DNA of 64,000 nt, taken from an uncultured Christensenella sp. Lineage in GTDB: Bacteria; Bacillota; Clostridia; Christensenellales; Pumilibacteraceae. The stretch lies in NCBI GenBank assembly GCA_910578545.1, contig CAJTPT010000008.1:1-64000 (forward strand), written 5' to 3'. Shown piece after piece: positions 52,166-60,294 of the stretch (position 1 is its first letter; the number at the start of each line of letters is the position of its first letter). The notes under the pieces were generated by a model, which was given only the letters and a program-made list of their open reading frames with translations, ran no database searches and was not told the DNA's origin. The position numbers and the translations under genes are program-made.

Positions 52166-52756
52166 ATGAAAAGAATGATTTTGGTATCGTCGCCGCCCGC
52201 ATGCGGAAAGACGTACATATCCAAACAGCTTGCAACCAATCTCAAGCATGTAGTGTACTTGGACAAGGACACGCTTATTCCACTGTCCAAGCAGATTTTC
52301 CGCGTGGCAAAAAAGCCGTATGACCGTAGCTCGGACTTCTTTGAAGAGCAAATCCGCGACTACGAGTACGAGGTAATACTCGACCTCGGCTTCGAGGCGC
52401 TTTGCTATGACGACACCGTGCTTATCAACGCGCCGTTCACGCGCGAGATACGCTCGCCCGAATATATGAACGGACTTAGGGAAAAGCTTAAAGCGCAGGG
52501 CGCCAAGCTGACAGTCATTTGGGTGGTGACAACGCCCGAGATTTGCCGCGAGCGCCTGATGCGGCGCAACTCCGACCGCGACGTTTACAAGATTCGGCAT
52601 TGGAACGAGTATATAAAAACGGTCGATTTTTCTATTCCGTCTTACCTTGACAACCCCGACGTAAAGGACGACCTTTTGCTGTTTTACAACTCGTCGGAAG
52701 CCGAATACGTCAAATCCATGCACGACGTACTTTCCGTATTGGAAGACAACGATTAA
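52166..52756 (+). CDS. P-loop kinase-like ATPase
   Basis: 196 residues from the ATG at 52166 (KRMILVSSPPACGKTYI), chosen over an upstream in-frame start that would fall in the promoter. Walker A SPPACGKTY is at residues about 9-17; a lid-like segment PEICRERLMRRNSDRDVYK resembles zeta-toxin/gluconate-kinase type small-molecule kinases. It likely phosphorylates a small molecule; the substrate is unknown. The ribosome binding site is poor. First gene of the run leading to the LtaS-like gene, 6 bp before the next start. Confidence 0.75.
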   Translation: MKRMILVSSPPACGKTYISKQLATNLKHVVYLDKDTLIPLSKQIFRVAKKPYDRSSDFFEEQIRDYEYEVILDLGFEALCYDDTVLINAPFTREIRSPEYMNGLREKLKAQGAKLTVIWVVTTPEICRERLMRRNSDRDVYKIRHWNEYIKTVDFSIPSYLDNPDVKDDLLLFYNSSEAEYVKSMHDVLSVLEDND

Positions 52757-52762
52757 CCGATA

Positions 52763-53524
52763 ATGGATAAACATTCGACAGCCGATAACTCGGCACAACA
52801 AAACAAGCTGTTCCCTGCCGAGCTGTGCTCGGCGGCGAGCGCCGTTCCGCCCGAACAAAAGCGCAAGGCGTACGTAATGCTTGCCGCGGCGGGCGTAACT
52901 CTCGGCGCGCTGTTTTTGTCACGGCTGTTTTGGTTGTTTAAGCCGCTGTTGGATATGATATACTATGGCACGCTGTCAGAGGTGCTCTACTTCTTAGCGC
53001 TTGCAATCATGTTCACCGTGTACGTAGTTTTTTTGCACAGATTTGTAAAAAGACACTGCGGCTACGGCGTACTATCGCGCGGCAAGTCCGAAGTGGGGAC
53101 TCTTTGCACGCTTATAATAATAGCTATCGGCGCTACGACGTTCTTTTGTATTAGCGCGGGATTTGGGTTTAAAGTAAAAATCGAAGTGGAAATGGGCGCG
53201 GGCGTAACGATTGCGACCGCTCTCACCAACATAGCGGTGTACGTGTACTACGGACTGCATCTGTGGCTCGGGCTTATTGCCGCGGCGCTGTTTCAGCACG
53301 CCATGGGAATACTCGTACCCACGCCCCGTTCTATCCCGTGGGGCGCAATACTGCTTGTAACGGTATTCGGACTTATCGAGCTGATTTTAGAGCTTTACAC
53401 AACCACGCACGTCTATCCGTTGCTGTACTACGGACTGACGTACGTGTACGCAACGGTGTACGAGCTGTCCAAACGAAGCTTTCACCTTACTTTTTGGGCG
53501 TGCGTCGTCATAATGGTGTTGTGA
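52763..53524 (+). CDS. polytopic membrane protein
   Basis: 253 residues with about six hydrophobic segments, among them AAAGVTLGALFLSRLFWLF, VLYFLALAIMFTVYVVFL, TLCTLIIIAIGATTFF and WGAILLVTVFGLIELILEL. The hydrophilic N-terminal 35 residues are predicted cytoplasmic. The stop TGA overlaps the ATG of the next gene by one base (TGATG), a sign of coupled translation with the LtaS-like gene. No family recognised; a role with that envelope enzyme is inferred from position only. Confidence 0.8.
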   Translation: MDKHSTADNSAQQNKLFPAELCSAASAVPPEQKRKAYVMLAAAGVTLGALFLSRLFWLFKPLLDMIYYGTLSEVLYFLALAIMFTVYVVFLHRFVKRHCGYGVLSRGKSEVGTLCTLIIIAIGATTFFCISAGFGFKVKIEVEMGAGVTIATALTNIAVYVYYGLHLWLGLIAAALFQHAMGILVPTPRSIPWGAILLVTVFGLIELILELYTTTHVYPLLYYGLTYVYATVYELSKRSFHLTFWACVVIMVL

Positions 53525-55614
53525 TGGAAAACGGACATAGCAATAAATTTTTAAATATGCTTAAACGCACGGGAAAAGCTTTGCTTGCGTTTTGCAAGGT
53601 CAACTACCTGATGTGCGGATATATCGTAGCCGCTATCATTATAGAGCTGACGGGCGTTGCGGTTACTTCCGATCGGTTTTACATGACCGAGCCGTGGCTG
53701 TTTTTGTCATTCGTCATACTCGTTTGCCTTATATCTCAATTCCTGCCCGGGCACAAATCGCGTTACGCGCTGTTTATGGTAGCGCTTACCGCAAACTTTA
53801 TATTCGATATGATATTTATCGTCGTATACGACAGCACGGGCGGCACGGTGTTCGACTATGCCATGATCAATCTTCGTAACGACGCGATAACCATACTGGA
53901 AACCATTCCGTTCAGCTTTACTCACCTATTCGTGTCCGCCGTGATCATGGCGGTATACGGCACGCTCGGGTTTAAGTTCACCAAAATCATGCCCAAGCCC
54001 AACGTCGCGCGCTCGTCGGTTATAACCACCGCCGCGCTTACCGCGCTGACGCTCAGCACTAATATAATGACCGTATACATTTCTAACGAGCACTATGATT
54101 CCAACGACCTCAAGTACAAGCTGTACCAGAACGAAACGGGCACGTACTCGAACAAAGGAATAGTAGGCAACTTTTACAACGAGCTCGTACGCGGCATGTT
54201 ATTTTCCAAAATCGACTACGGTGACGAAAACGAACTTAAAAGCTTTATTTACGGCAAGACCACCGAGCCCACTCCGCTTACGGGCATAGCCGACGGGTAC
54301 AATGTTGTTACAATACTGTGCGAGAGCTTCGAGTGGTTCACATTTTTGTACGACGAGGTCGACTTCCCCAACGGATTTGCCAAAACGGTTTCTAACGGCG
54401 AAATGACAGATGCCGAAGTCAAACAAAAGCTTCGCGAGCTGTACCCCAATTTTTACCGCTTTTACGAGAGCGACTCGACGGTCGTGCTCAATAATTCGCA
54501 CTCGCTCGAAAAAACGGATATTTCGGAAAACAAGAGCATGCTGGGCAACTACCCGCTCTTTCAGTACATCAACTACGATTATCCCGACAACTCGTTGCCG
54601 TACAGCATACCCAACGTACTCAAAACGCTTTACGGCGTGGAAAGCAATTCCTTCCACAACGGATACAAAACCTTTTACAACCGCAACGACTTTCACACCA
54701 ATGTGCTCGGCTTTAAAAGCTTTACCGCGGCGGAAGACATTTACGAAGCCACCCAGGACGGCGGCGGCGTGGGTGAACGCAATCTCGACTCGGTCATGTT
54801 CGATACATGCAAACAGCAAATGTTCCCGGTAACGCGGCGGTTTAACACGTACATCACGACCATAACTCAGCACGGGCAATACGCCTACCGCGACAACCTT
54901 CAGCCGTACTACGACAAGCTGGACAAAGCGGGACTTTTGCCCTACGTCGAGGACGACGCCAACGCCAACGCACTGCGCTACTACTGCGCGGCGGGCATGG
55001 ACACGGACAAGGCAATCGGCATTATGCTCGACTACCTCGAAGCAAACGACATTGCCGACAACACGATCATCACTCTCTTCGGCGATCATAACGCATACTA
55101 TCAAGGCGTGAGCAACTACGCCAAGGGCATATACTCATCCGAGCATCCCGCATATACAGATTTGTATCGCGTGCCCGTTATGATTAAAGTGGGCAATGCC
55201 AACCTCGGCAATCCGATAATCAACAAGTTCACGTGCGTCGCGGATATATACCCCACCGTTCTCGACCTGTTGGGAATAACCATGTTCAAAAACCTCAACT
55301 ACGGTGTGAGCGCGTTTTCGGAAGAGCCGTCCATACTGTATTCGCGCGCATACGACAAATTCATGACCGACAAGGTGTACTTTAACACGCTTAGTAAGCT
55401 GATATACTTGGCGCCGGGCACCGACGAGAAATATCTTGGCTCCGTCGAACGCACGGCGAGCGCCCTTCTTGAAAAAATTTCGCATGTCAACCGCATTTTC
55501 GCCTACGACTACTTTAAAGGCAACAAAACTGACGAGTTTAACACACGGCTCAAAACGATAAACGAGCCGTCAAACGCCCCTATAACAGGCGATAAGGATG
55601 GTTATTATGTATAA
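53524..55614 (+). CDS. LTA-synthase-type sulfatase/phosphoglycerol transferase
   Basis: 696 residues from the ATG that overlaps the previous stop by one base. About five membrane helices in the first 190 residues, then an extracellular sulfatase-fold domain. Metal and catalytic elements typical of LtaS are visible: VVTILCESFEWF (metal Glu), SLEKTDISENKSMLGNYPLF with the nucleophile Thr in KTD, NGYKTFYNRNDFHTNVLGF, and FGDHNAYYQG (metal DH). LtaS-like enzymes transfer glycerol-phosphate from phosphatidylglycerol to a lipid or glycan acceptor in the envelope. No other teichoic acid gene is next to it, so the acceptor is unknown. Longer, frame-open sequence upstream is antisense-like and was not used. 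Confidence 0.9.
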   Translation: MENGHSNKFLNMLKRTGKALLAFCKVNYLMCGYIVAAIIIELTGVAVTSDRFYMTEPWLFLSFVILVCLISQFLPGHKSRYALFMVALTANFIFDMIFIVVYDSTGGTVFDYAMINLRNDAITILETIPFSFTHLFVSAVIMAVYGTLGFKFTKIMPKPNVARSSVITTAALTALTLSTNIMTVYISNEHYDSNDLKYKLYQNETGTYSNKGIVGNFYNELVRGMLFSKIDYGDENELKSFIYGKTTEPTPLTGIADGYNVVTILCESFEWFTFLYDEVDFPNGFAKTVSNGEMTDAEVKQKLRELYPNFYRFYESDSTVVLNNSHSLEKTDISENKSMLGNYPLFQYINYDYPDNSLPYSIPNVLKTLYGVESNSFHNGYKTFYNRNDFHTNVLGFKSFTAAEDIYEATQDGGGVGERNLDSVMFDTCKQQMFPVTRRFNTYITTITQHGQYAYRDNLQPYYDKLDKAGLLPYVEDDANANALRYYCAAGMDTDKAIGIMLDYLEANDIADNTIITLFGDHNAYYQGVSNYAKGIYSSEHPAYTDLYRVPVMIKVGNANLGNPIINKFTCVADIYPTVLDLLGITMFKNLNYGVSAFSEEPSILYSRAYDKFMTDKVYFNTLSKLIYLAPGTDEKYLGSVERTASALLEKISHVNRIFAYDYFKGNKTDEFNTRLKTINEPSNAPITGDKDGYYV

Positions 55615-56143
55615 CGTAGTAAACGGCGCGTTTGCGCTTTCGGAATTTGCGCTCGGCATTGCACTCACCGTGTTTGTGGGCGCGACCGTTCTGCTTGTGA
55701 TACTGCTGATATGCCTTGCCGCAAGCAAAAGCTTCCGCGCGGTGTTCTTCCGCGAACACGCCCAAAATGGAAAGAAATCTGCAAAGACTAAAAAATCCAA
55801 AAAATCAAAAGAGCCCGACCCGCTCGACGGCTTAGAGGAAATACCCATTCCCACGGTACAGCCCAAAACCGCCAAGCCCGACGCGCAACAGCAGTCCAAG
55901 GAGGAGCTCGAGTTTTTGGAACGAGTGGAAACCATTCCGCTCGAGGCCATGACACTTCCGCCCGACCGACCGAGAGCACACCGCATTCCCTTGCGCAAAT
56001 CGTCCGACGGCAGCGAGGGCGGCACGTACTCGCCGCGCATGATAACAATTACACGCACGCGTAACGGACAGACCAGACCGCATGAAAACGAAGTTCACGA
56101 CAAACCGGTTACCACCGCCCGTCGCGGCGTAAAACGCGATTGA
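55607..56143 (+). CDS. small single-helix membrane protein with basic tail
   Basis: 178 residues from the ATG at 55607, 8 nt inside the 3' end of the LtaS-like gene, with AAGG 9 nt before it. One hydrophobic helix (LGIALTVFVGATVLLVILLI) near residues 15-38, then a Lys/Ser-rich stretch (GKKSAKTKKSKKSKEP), an acidic segment (EELEFLERVETIP) and an Arg-rich end (TARRGVKRD). Such an organisation suggests an inner-face anchor or scaffold for the LtaS-like enzyme; no homologue recognised. Confidence 0.7.
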   Translation: MYNVVNGAFALSEFALGIALTVFVGATVLLVILLICLAASKSFRAVFFREHAQNGKKSAKTKKSKKSKEPDPLDGLEEIPIPTVQPKTAKPDAQQQSKEELEFLERVETIPLEAMTLPPDRPRAHRIPLRKSSDGSEGGTYSPRMITITRTRNGQTRPHENEVHDKPVTTARRGVKRD

Positions 56144-56162
56144 CAAAAAAACAGAAAAAACG

Positions 56163-57749
56163 ATGATTAAAAGGACAAAAAAACTTTTACACACGGCAAG
56201 CCCGTTATTTTACGGGTGCTTGACGGGGATTATCTGCGGCGTAGTGATATCGCTGTTTTTGGTATGCGCAAAAATAGTTCTGTCCTTTTCATTCGGGTTG
56301 TACGATTCGGATCGCACGCCGCTGTTTGTCGTATGTATTCTTATTCTCGTAATACTGAGCTGTCTTATTATGGCGGTAATGCAAACGCTGTACCCGTCGT
56401 GCAAAGGCAGCGGCATACCTCTTGCCGAAGGCGCGGCGCGCGGCATGCTGTCCGTCAAATGGTTGCGTTCGGCGGCAACGCTTATTGCCGGCAGTCTTTT
56501 GTCCTTTCTGTGCGGCTTGCCGCTCGGCAGCGAAGGTCCGAGCATAGGCGTGGGCGGGCTTATAGGCGAAGGTCTCGGAAGAGCCGCCAAAAAGCCCGTC
56601 GAGTTCCGCCGCTATCTTATAACGGGCGGCGCAAGCTCGGGTCTTGCGATTGCTTTTAATGCGCCGCTCACAGGCGTTGCGTTCGCACTCGAGGAAACGC
56701 ACAGACGGTTTTCGCCCGGCATACTGCTTGCGGCATTTTCGTCCGTCATTCCCGCCGCACTCGTATCCCAGCTGATGTTTTGGGGACTCGGGCAGATACC
56801 CTATCTCGCAGGGCTCGGCGTTCGCGCAGGCTCGGCGCTACTTCCCTATCTATCCCAAACGTCGTACTCAAACGCAATGGATTTACTTACCGTCGGCGGC
56901 ATTGCGGCGTTGTGCGGCATAGGCTGCGCGCTGTTTGCCGCGCTGTTTAACGCAAGTATATTCGGACTTAATAAGCTGTTCGGCAAGATAAAGAGCCGCA
57001 CGCTAAGACTGCTTCCCGCCTTTATACTCACCGCGGTATGCGGACTGTGCCTTGCGCAATCTGTGGGTAGCGGCGAAGCGACGTTTGAAGGCGTGTCGTT
57101 ATCGACCGCAACGTGGTTACTTATAACGCTGTTTGTGCTCAGGTTTGTAATGACAGCCTTAGCTAGCGGAAGCGGCGCGACCGGCGGACTGTTTTTACCC
57201 ATGATAGCTATAGGCGGCATACTCGGCACGCTTGCCGCAAAGGCGTCCGTAGCGGCGGGTATGGACAACTCTTTTGCGCCGAATATAATAATGCTGTGCA
57301 TATCGGCGTTTTTTGCCGCGTCGGCTCGCGCACCGATAAGCGCGCTTGCAATGGCGATAGAGCTTACCGCTAGCTTTAGCAACCTTTTACCCTGCGCGAT
57401 AGCCGTAGCAATATCGACGGCGATAGCGGGAGTTATGCGTTCGTCGCCGCTGTACGAGCGCATGATGGAAGACCTGTACAAAAGCACGCAAAAGCACATT
57501 TGCGGCGAGGTGATTACAATAAGCGGCGTAATCCCCGACGGCTCGTACCTGTGCGGGCGGCGCATACGCGACGTGCTGTGGCCGTACAACTCGCTCGTTA
57601 CCGAGCTCGACCGCGGCGGACAGATAATAGTTCCCGACGGCGAAACGGTGCTCGAGGAAAACGACCGCCTCACCGTTCGCGCCGAAAACATAGAAAGCGA
57701 GTTCTTTACCGAACAATTAAAAGACTACATACAACACAATCTGCAATAA
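56163..57749 (+). CDS. ClC-type chloride channel/antiporter with RCK-C domain
   Basis: 528 residues. ClC signature loops are CKGSGIPLAEG (about residue 80), LPLGSEGPSIGVGG (about 118; the gating Glu is present in SEGP) and ALASGSGATGGLFLPM (about 335). Ten or more membrane helices precede a C-terminal RCK_C/TrkA_C-like domain (about residue 435 onward, with ITISGVIPDGSYLCGRRIRD and a LTVRAEN strand), a combination known in bacterial ClC proteins and likely to sense a small ligand. Moves Cl- or exchanges it for H+ across the membrane. The ribosome binding site is poor. It follows the previous gene by 19 bp. Confidence 0.95.
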   Translation: MIKRTKKLLHTASPLFYGCLTGIICGVVISLFLVCAKIVLSFSFGLYDSDRTPLFVVCILILVILSCLIMAVMQTLYPSCKGSGIPLAEGAARGMLSVKWLRSAATLIAGSLLSFLCGLPLGSEGPSIGVGGLIGEGLGRAAKKPVEFRRYLITGGASSGLAIAFNAPLTGVAFALEETHRRFSPGILLAAFSSVIPAALVSQLMFWGLGQIPYLAGLGVRAGSALLPYLSQTSYSNAMDLLTVGGIAALCGIGCALFAALFNASIFGLNKLFGKIKSRTLRLLPAFILTAVCGLCLAQSVGSGEATFEGVSLSTATWLLITLFVLRFVMTALASGSGATGGLFLPMIAIGGILGTLAAKASVAAGMDNSFAPNIIMLCISAFFAASARAPISALAMAIELTASFSNLLPCAIAVAISTAIAGVMRSSPLYERMMEDLYKSTQKHICGEVITISGVIPDGSYLCGRRIRDVLWPYNSLVTELDRGGQIIVPDGETVLEENDRLTVRAENIESEFFTEQLKDYIQHNLQ

Positions 57750-57755
57750 AAATTT

Positions 57756-57799
57756 TGCGGGCGGATTTACGGTGCCCGCATAATCGGAGAATACAAATG
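57756..57799 (+). promoter_or_regulatory. intercistronic hairpin before the SDR gene
   Basis: TGCGGGC (57756-57762) and GCCCGCA (57774-57780) form a 7-bp stem that ends 5 nt before the GGAG site of the next gene. Confidence 0.5.
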
Positions 57800-59299
57800 A
57801 TACTTTCAATCACCGGAATAACAGGCAACATGGGTCAAGCGACGCTTGACGCACTCAAAAGCGTACAGGGCATAGACGAACTTCGACTGCTCGCGCACAA
57901 CGAAAAGCGTATCAAAAAGCTACTTAAAAAGCACAAGGATATGCTAAGTCGTATTAAGGTTATTCACGGTGGTATGGCAAGTCGCGAGGCGGTGTCCGAG
58001 ATCGTAAACGGCGCCGACCTTATTATCAACATGGCGGCGGTCATTCCGCCCCGCGCCGATAATAATCCCAAGGCGGCGGTAGCGTGCAATCAAACGGGCG
58101 CGTTTTATCTGGTCGAGGAAATCGAAAAGCAAGCCGTTCAGCCCGCGCTCGTTCACGTATCGACGGTCGCGGTTTACGGCAACCGCTCGGGCGCACACCG
58201 ATTCGGCAGAGTGAGCGACCCGCTTTGCGCTACACCGCTCGACGCATACTCTACTACCAAAATGCGCGCCGAAAAGCGCGTTATGGACAGCGATATCCAA
58301 AAATGGGCGATACTCCGTCAATCGGCAATGCTTCATCCGCAAATGCTGTCCGACAATATTCACGACGGACTTATGTTCCACACGGTGTACGACGCGCCGC
58401 TCGAGTGGATAACGGCAAATGACAGCGGTCGGCTTATAGCCAATATCGTGCGTAAGTTTATAGGCGACGAAATGCCCGACGGGTTTTGGCGCAGGTGCTT
58501 TAACATTGCGGGCGGCGCGGACTGCCGCAGATACGGCCTGCACACCTTCGACGAGGGCTTTGTGATCGTGGGCGGAAGCACAAAGGACTTTTTCAAGCCG
58601 TACTACAACGCCACGCGCAATTTTCACGGCATATGGTATGCGGACGGCGACGAGCTTAACGACATGTTTGATTTCCGCCGCGAAACGCCCGAAAGCTATT
58701 GGAAGCTGATCTTTAAAACCCACCCTGTTTTCAAGCTTGGCAGGCTCGTGCCCAAGCGCGTGATCGGACACTTCGTTGTCGGACGGCTGCTCAAAAGCAA
58801 AAACGCGCCCGCATACTGGGCAAAGCACAACGACACGGCGCGCATACAAGCATACTTCGGCGGCTACGAAAACTACGAAAAGCTCAAGACTGCCGAATGG
58901 AAGGACTACCCGACTATTGCCGATCTGAAAAAAATAACCCAAAACGAAAGTCCTATCGAGTACGGGTTTGACGTAAACAAGCCGGATTGTAAAATAACCG
59001 AGCAGGATTTGATAAACGTAGCCACGGCGCGCGGCGGCAAGCTTTTGAGTAAATACGACGGCGATATGTACAAAACGCTCGAGTGGCAAAACGCCGACGG
59101 CGTAATCTTTACCGCCAAGCCGTACACCGTGCTTCGCGGCGGACACTGGCATTGCCGCGCGTATGACGAGTTTGTATGGGATTACGACAAACAGGCAAAG
59201 ACCGACAAAGTTCTGGCGTCGGTATGGTACGACTCGCACGACCCGTCCGAAAACTATGTATACTCGTTTGACGACGAATTCAACACACATTTGGAATAA
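57797..59299 (+). CDS. NAD-dependent epimerase/dehydratase family (SDR), extended
   Basis: 500 residues from the ATG at 57797, with GGAG 7 nt upstream. The N-terminal Rossmann domain has the glycine motif TGITGNMG, the acidic NAD site in VIHGGMASR, the catalytic pair YSTTKMRAEKR and a conserved STVAVYG. After about residue 300 comes a long C-terminal part (FVIVGGSTKDFFKPY, then WYDSHDPSENYVYSFDDEF) beyond the size of typical sugar epimerases (about 300-340 residues). The substrate is unknown. It ends 3 bp before the flavodoxin-ferredoxin gene, a sign that both are in one operon and perhaps exchange electrons. Confidence 0.85.
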   Translation: MILSITGITGNMGQATLDALKSVQGIDELRLLAHNEKRIKKLLKKHKDMLSRIKVIHGGMASREAVSEIVNGADLIINMAAVIPPRADNNPKAAVACNQTGAFYLVEEIEKQAVQPALVHVSTVAVYGNRSGAHRFGRVSDPLCATPLDAYSTTKMRAEKRVMDSDIQKWAILRQSAMLHPQMLSDNIHDGLMFHTVYDAPLEWITANDSGRLIANIVRKFIGDEMPDGFWRRCFNIAGGADCRRYGLHTFDEGFVIVGGSTKDFFKPYYNATRNFHGIWYADGDELNDMFDFRRETPESYWKLIFKTHPVFKLGRLVPKRVIGHFVVGRLLKSKNAPAYWAKHNDTARIQAYFGGYENYEKLKTAEWKDYPTIADLKKITQNESPIEYGFDVNKPDCKITEQDLINVATARGGKLLSKYDGDMYKTLEWQNADGVIFTAKPYTVLRGGHWHCRAYDEFVWDYDKQAKTDKVLASVWYDSHDPSENYVYSFDDEFNTHLE

Positions 59300-59302
59300 A
59301 CT

Positions 59303-60178
59303 ATGAAAATAATAATGTATTACTTTTCGGGCACGGGCAATACAAAAAAGATAACCGAGCTTTACGAACAGGCTTTTGCCGAACAGGGCGAGGTTGCTAC
59401 GTCCGTCAGCCTTCCGATACACACACCAAACGACCCCGACGCGTTTGACATGATAGGAATAGGCTATCCCGTACATGCGTTTAACGTGCCTAAGCTTGTT
59501 TTGGATTTTTGCAAGAAACTGCCCAAAATCAATAAGCACGGGCAAAAAAAGCAGGTGTTTATTTATAAGACGTCGGGCGAGCCGGTGCGCATGAACGATA
59601 TCTCGTCACTCAAGCTTATCAAAATACTCAAAAGCCGCGGGTACGACGTTTTGACCGAGCGCCGTTATATCATGCCGTACAATATGATATTCCGCCATAG
59701 CGACAGTGCGGCGTACAAAATGTGGTCGTACGCGCAAAAGCTTGTTCCGCTCGACGTGGCGGAAGTAATCGCGGGCGAACGACGCATGCCAAAAAAGATG
59801 TTTATGGGCGGACTCATAGCTTGGATAATGCGTTGCGAGCATTGGGGCGCACGTCTTATCGGGCGGTTTTTCTCCGCCGAAAGCTGGTGCGTAAAGTGCG
59901 GCAAGTGCGCCAACACCTGCCCCGTCGGAAATATCAAAATTACCAAAAAGGGCAAGGTCAAGTTCGGAGGCAAGTGCACTATATGTATGCGCTGTGCCTT
60001 TACATGTCCCAAAAACGCGATAAACGCAGGACTGCTCGAGGGCTGGAAGGTAAACGGCGAATACTCGTTTGAAGAGCCGGAAGCGCCCACCCCGAGCAAG
60101 CACGACAACTATTGCAAAAAAGCCTACGACCGTTATTACGCCGAGGCGGACGCAAGAATTCGGAATGCGGAATTATAA
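59303..60178 (+). CDS. EFR1-type flavodoxin-ferredoxin fusion
   Basis: 291 residues. The N-terminal flavodoxin-like fold starts with IIMYYFSGTGNTKKI, an FMN phosphate-binding loop. The C-terminal part carries two [4Fe-4S] ferredoxin motifs, CVKCGKCANTCP and CTICMRCAFTCP (residues about 195-240). This is the EFR1 architecture of anaerobic Firmicutes, an electron carrier with flavin and two clusters. It follows the SDR gene by 3 bp. The last residues (RIRNAEL) and the stop are encoded by repeat copy A4. Confidence 0.92.
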   Translation: MKIIMYYFSGTGNTKKITELYEQAFAEQGEVATSVSLPIHTPNDPDAFDMIGIGYPVHAFNVPKLVLDFCKKLPKINKHGQKKQVFIYKTSGEPVRMNDISSLKLIKILKSRGYDVLTERRYIMPYNMIFRHSDSAAYKMWSYAQKLVPLDVAEVIAGERRMPKKMFMGGLIAWIMRCEHWGARLIGRFFSAESWCVKCGKCANTCPVGNIKITKKGKVKFGGKCTICMRCAFTCPKNAINAGLLEGWKVNGEYSFEEPEAPTPSKHDNYCKKAYDRYYAEADARIRNAEL

Positions 60179-60290
60179 ATTCGGAATTAATAATAAACGA
60201 GAATAACAAAGCGCGGAATTCCGCGCTTTTCTTTTTGTATATACTTATTGTTCGCGGGATCCTTCGCGTTGCTCCGGACGACAAACAACC
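60155..60290. repeat. AATTCGGAATT-ended element, copy A4
   Basis: AGAATTCGGAATGCGGAATT and then TAAATTCGGAATTAATAA cover the 3' end of the flavodoxin-ferredoxin gene. Toward 60283 there is GGATCCTTCGCGTTGCTCCG, the reverse-complement of the core block of copies A1-A3. Partial copy, with no clear right end before addA. Confidence 0.5.
60208..60236. terminator. bidirectional terminator between convergent genes
   Basis: AAAGCGCGGAATTCCGCGCTTT, a perfect palindrome, followed by TTCTTTTT on plus and preceded by an A-rich flank on the other strand. It serves the plus-strand run and the convergent addA transcript. Confidence 0.85.
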
Positions 60291-60294
60291 TAAA

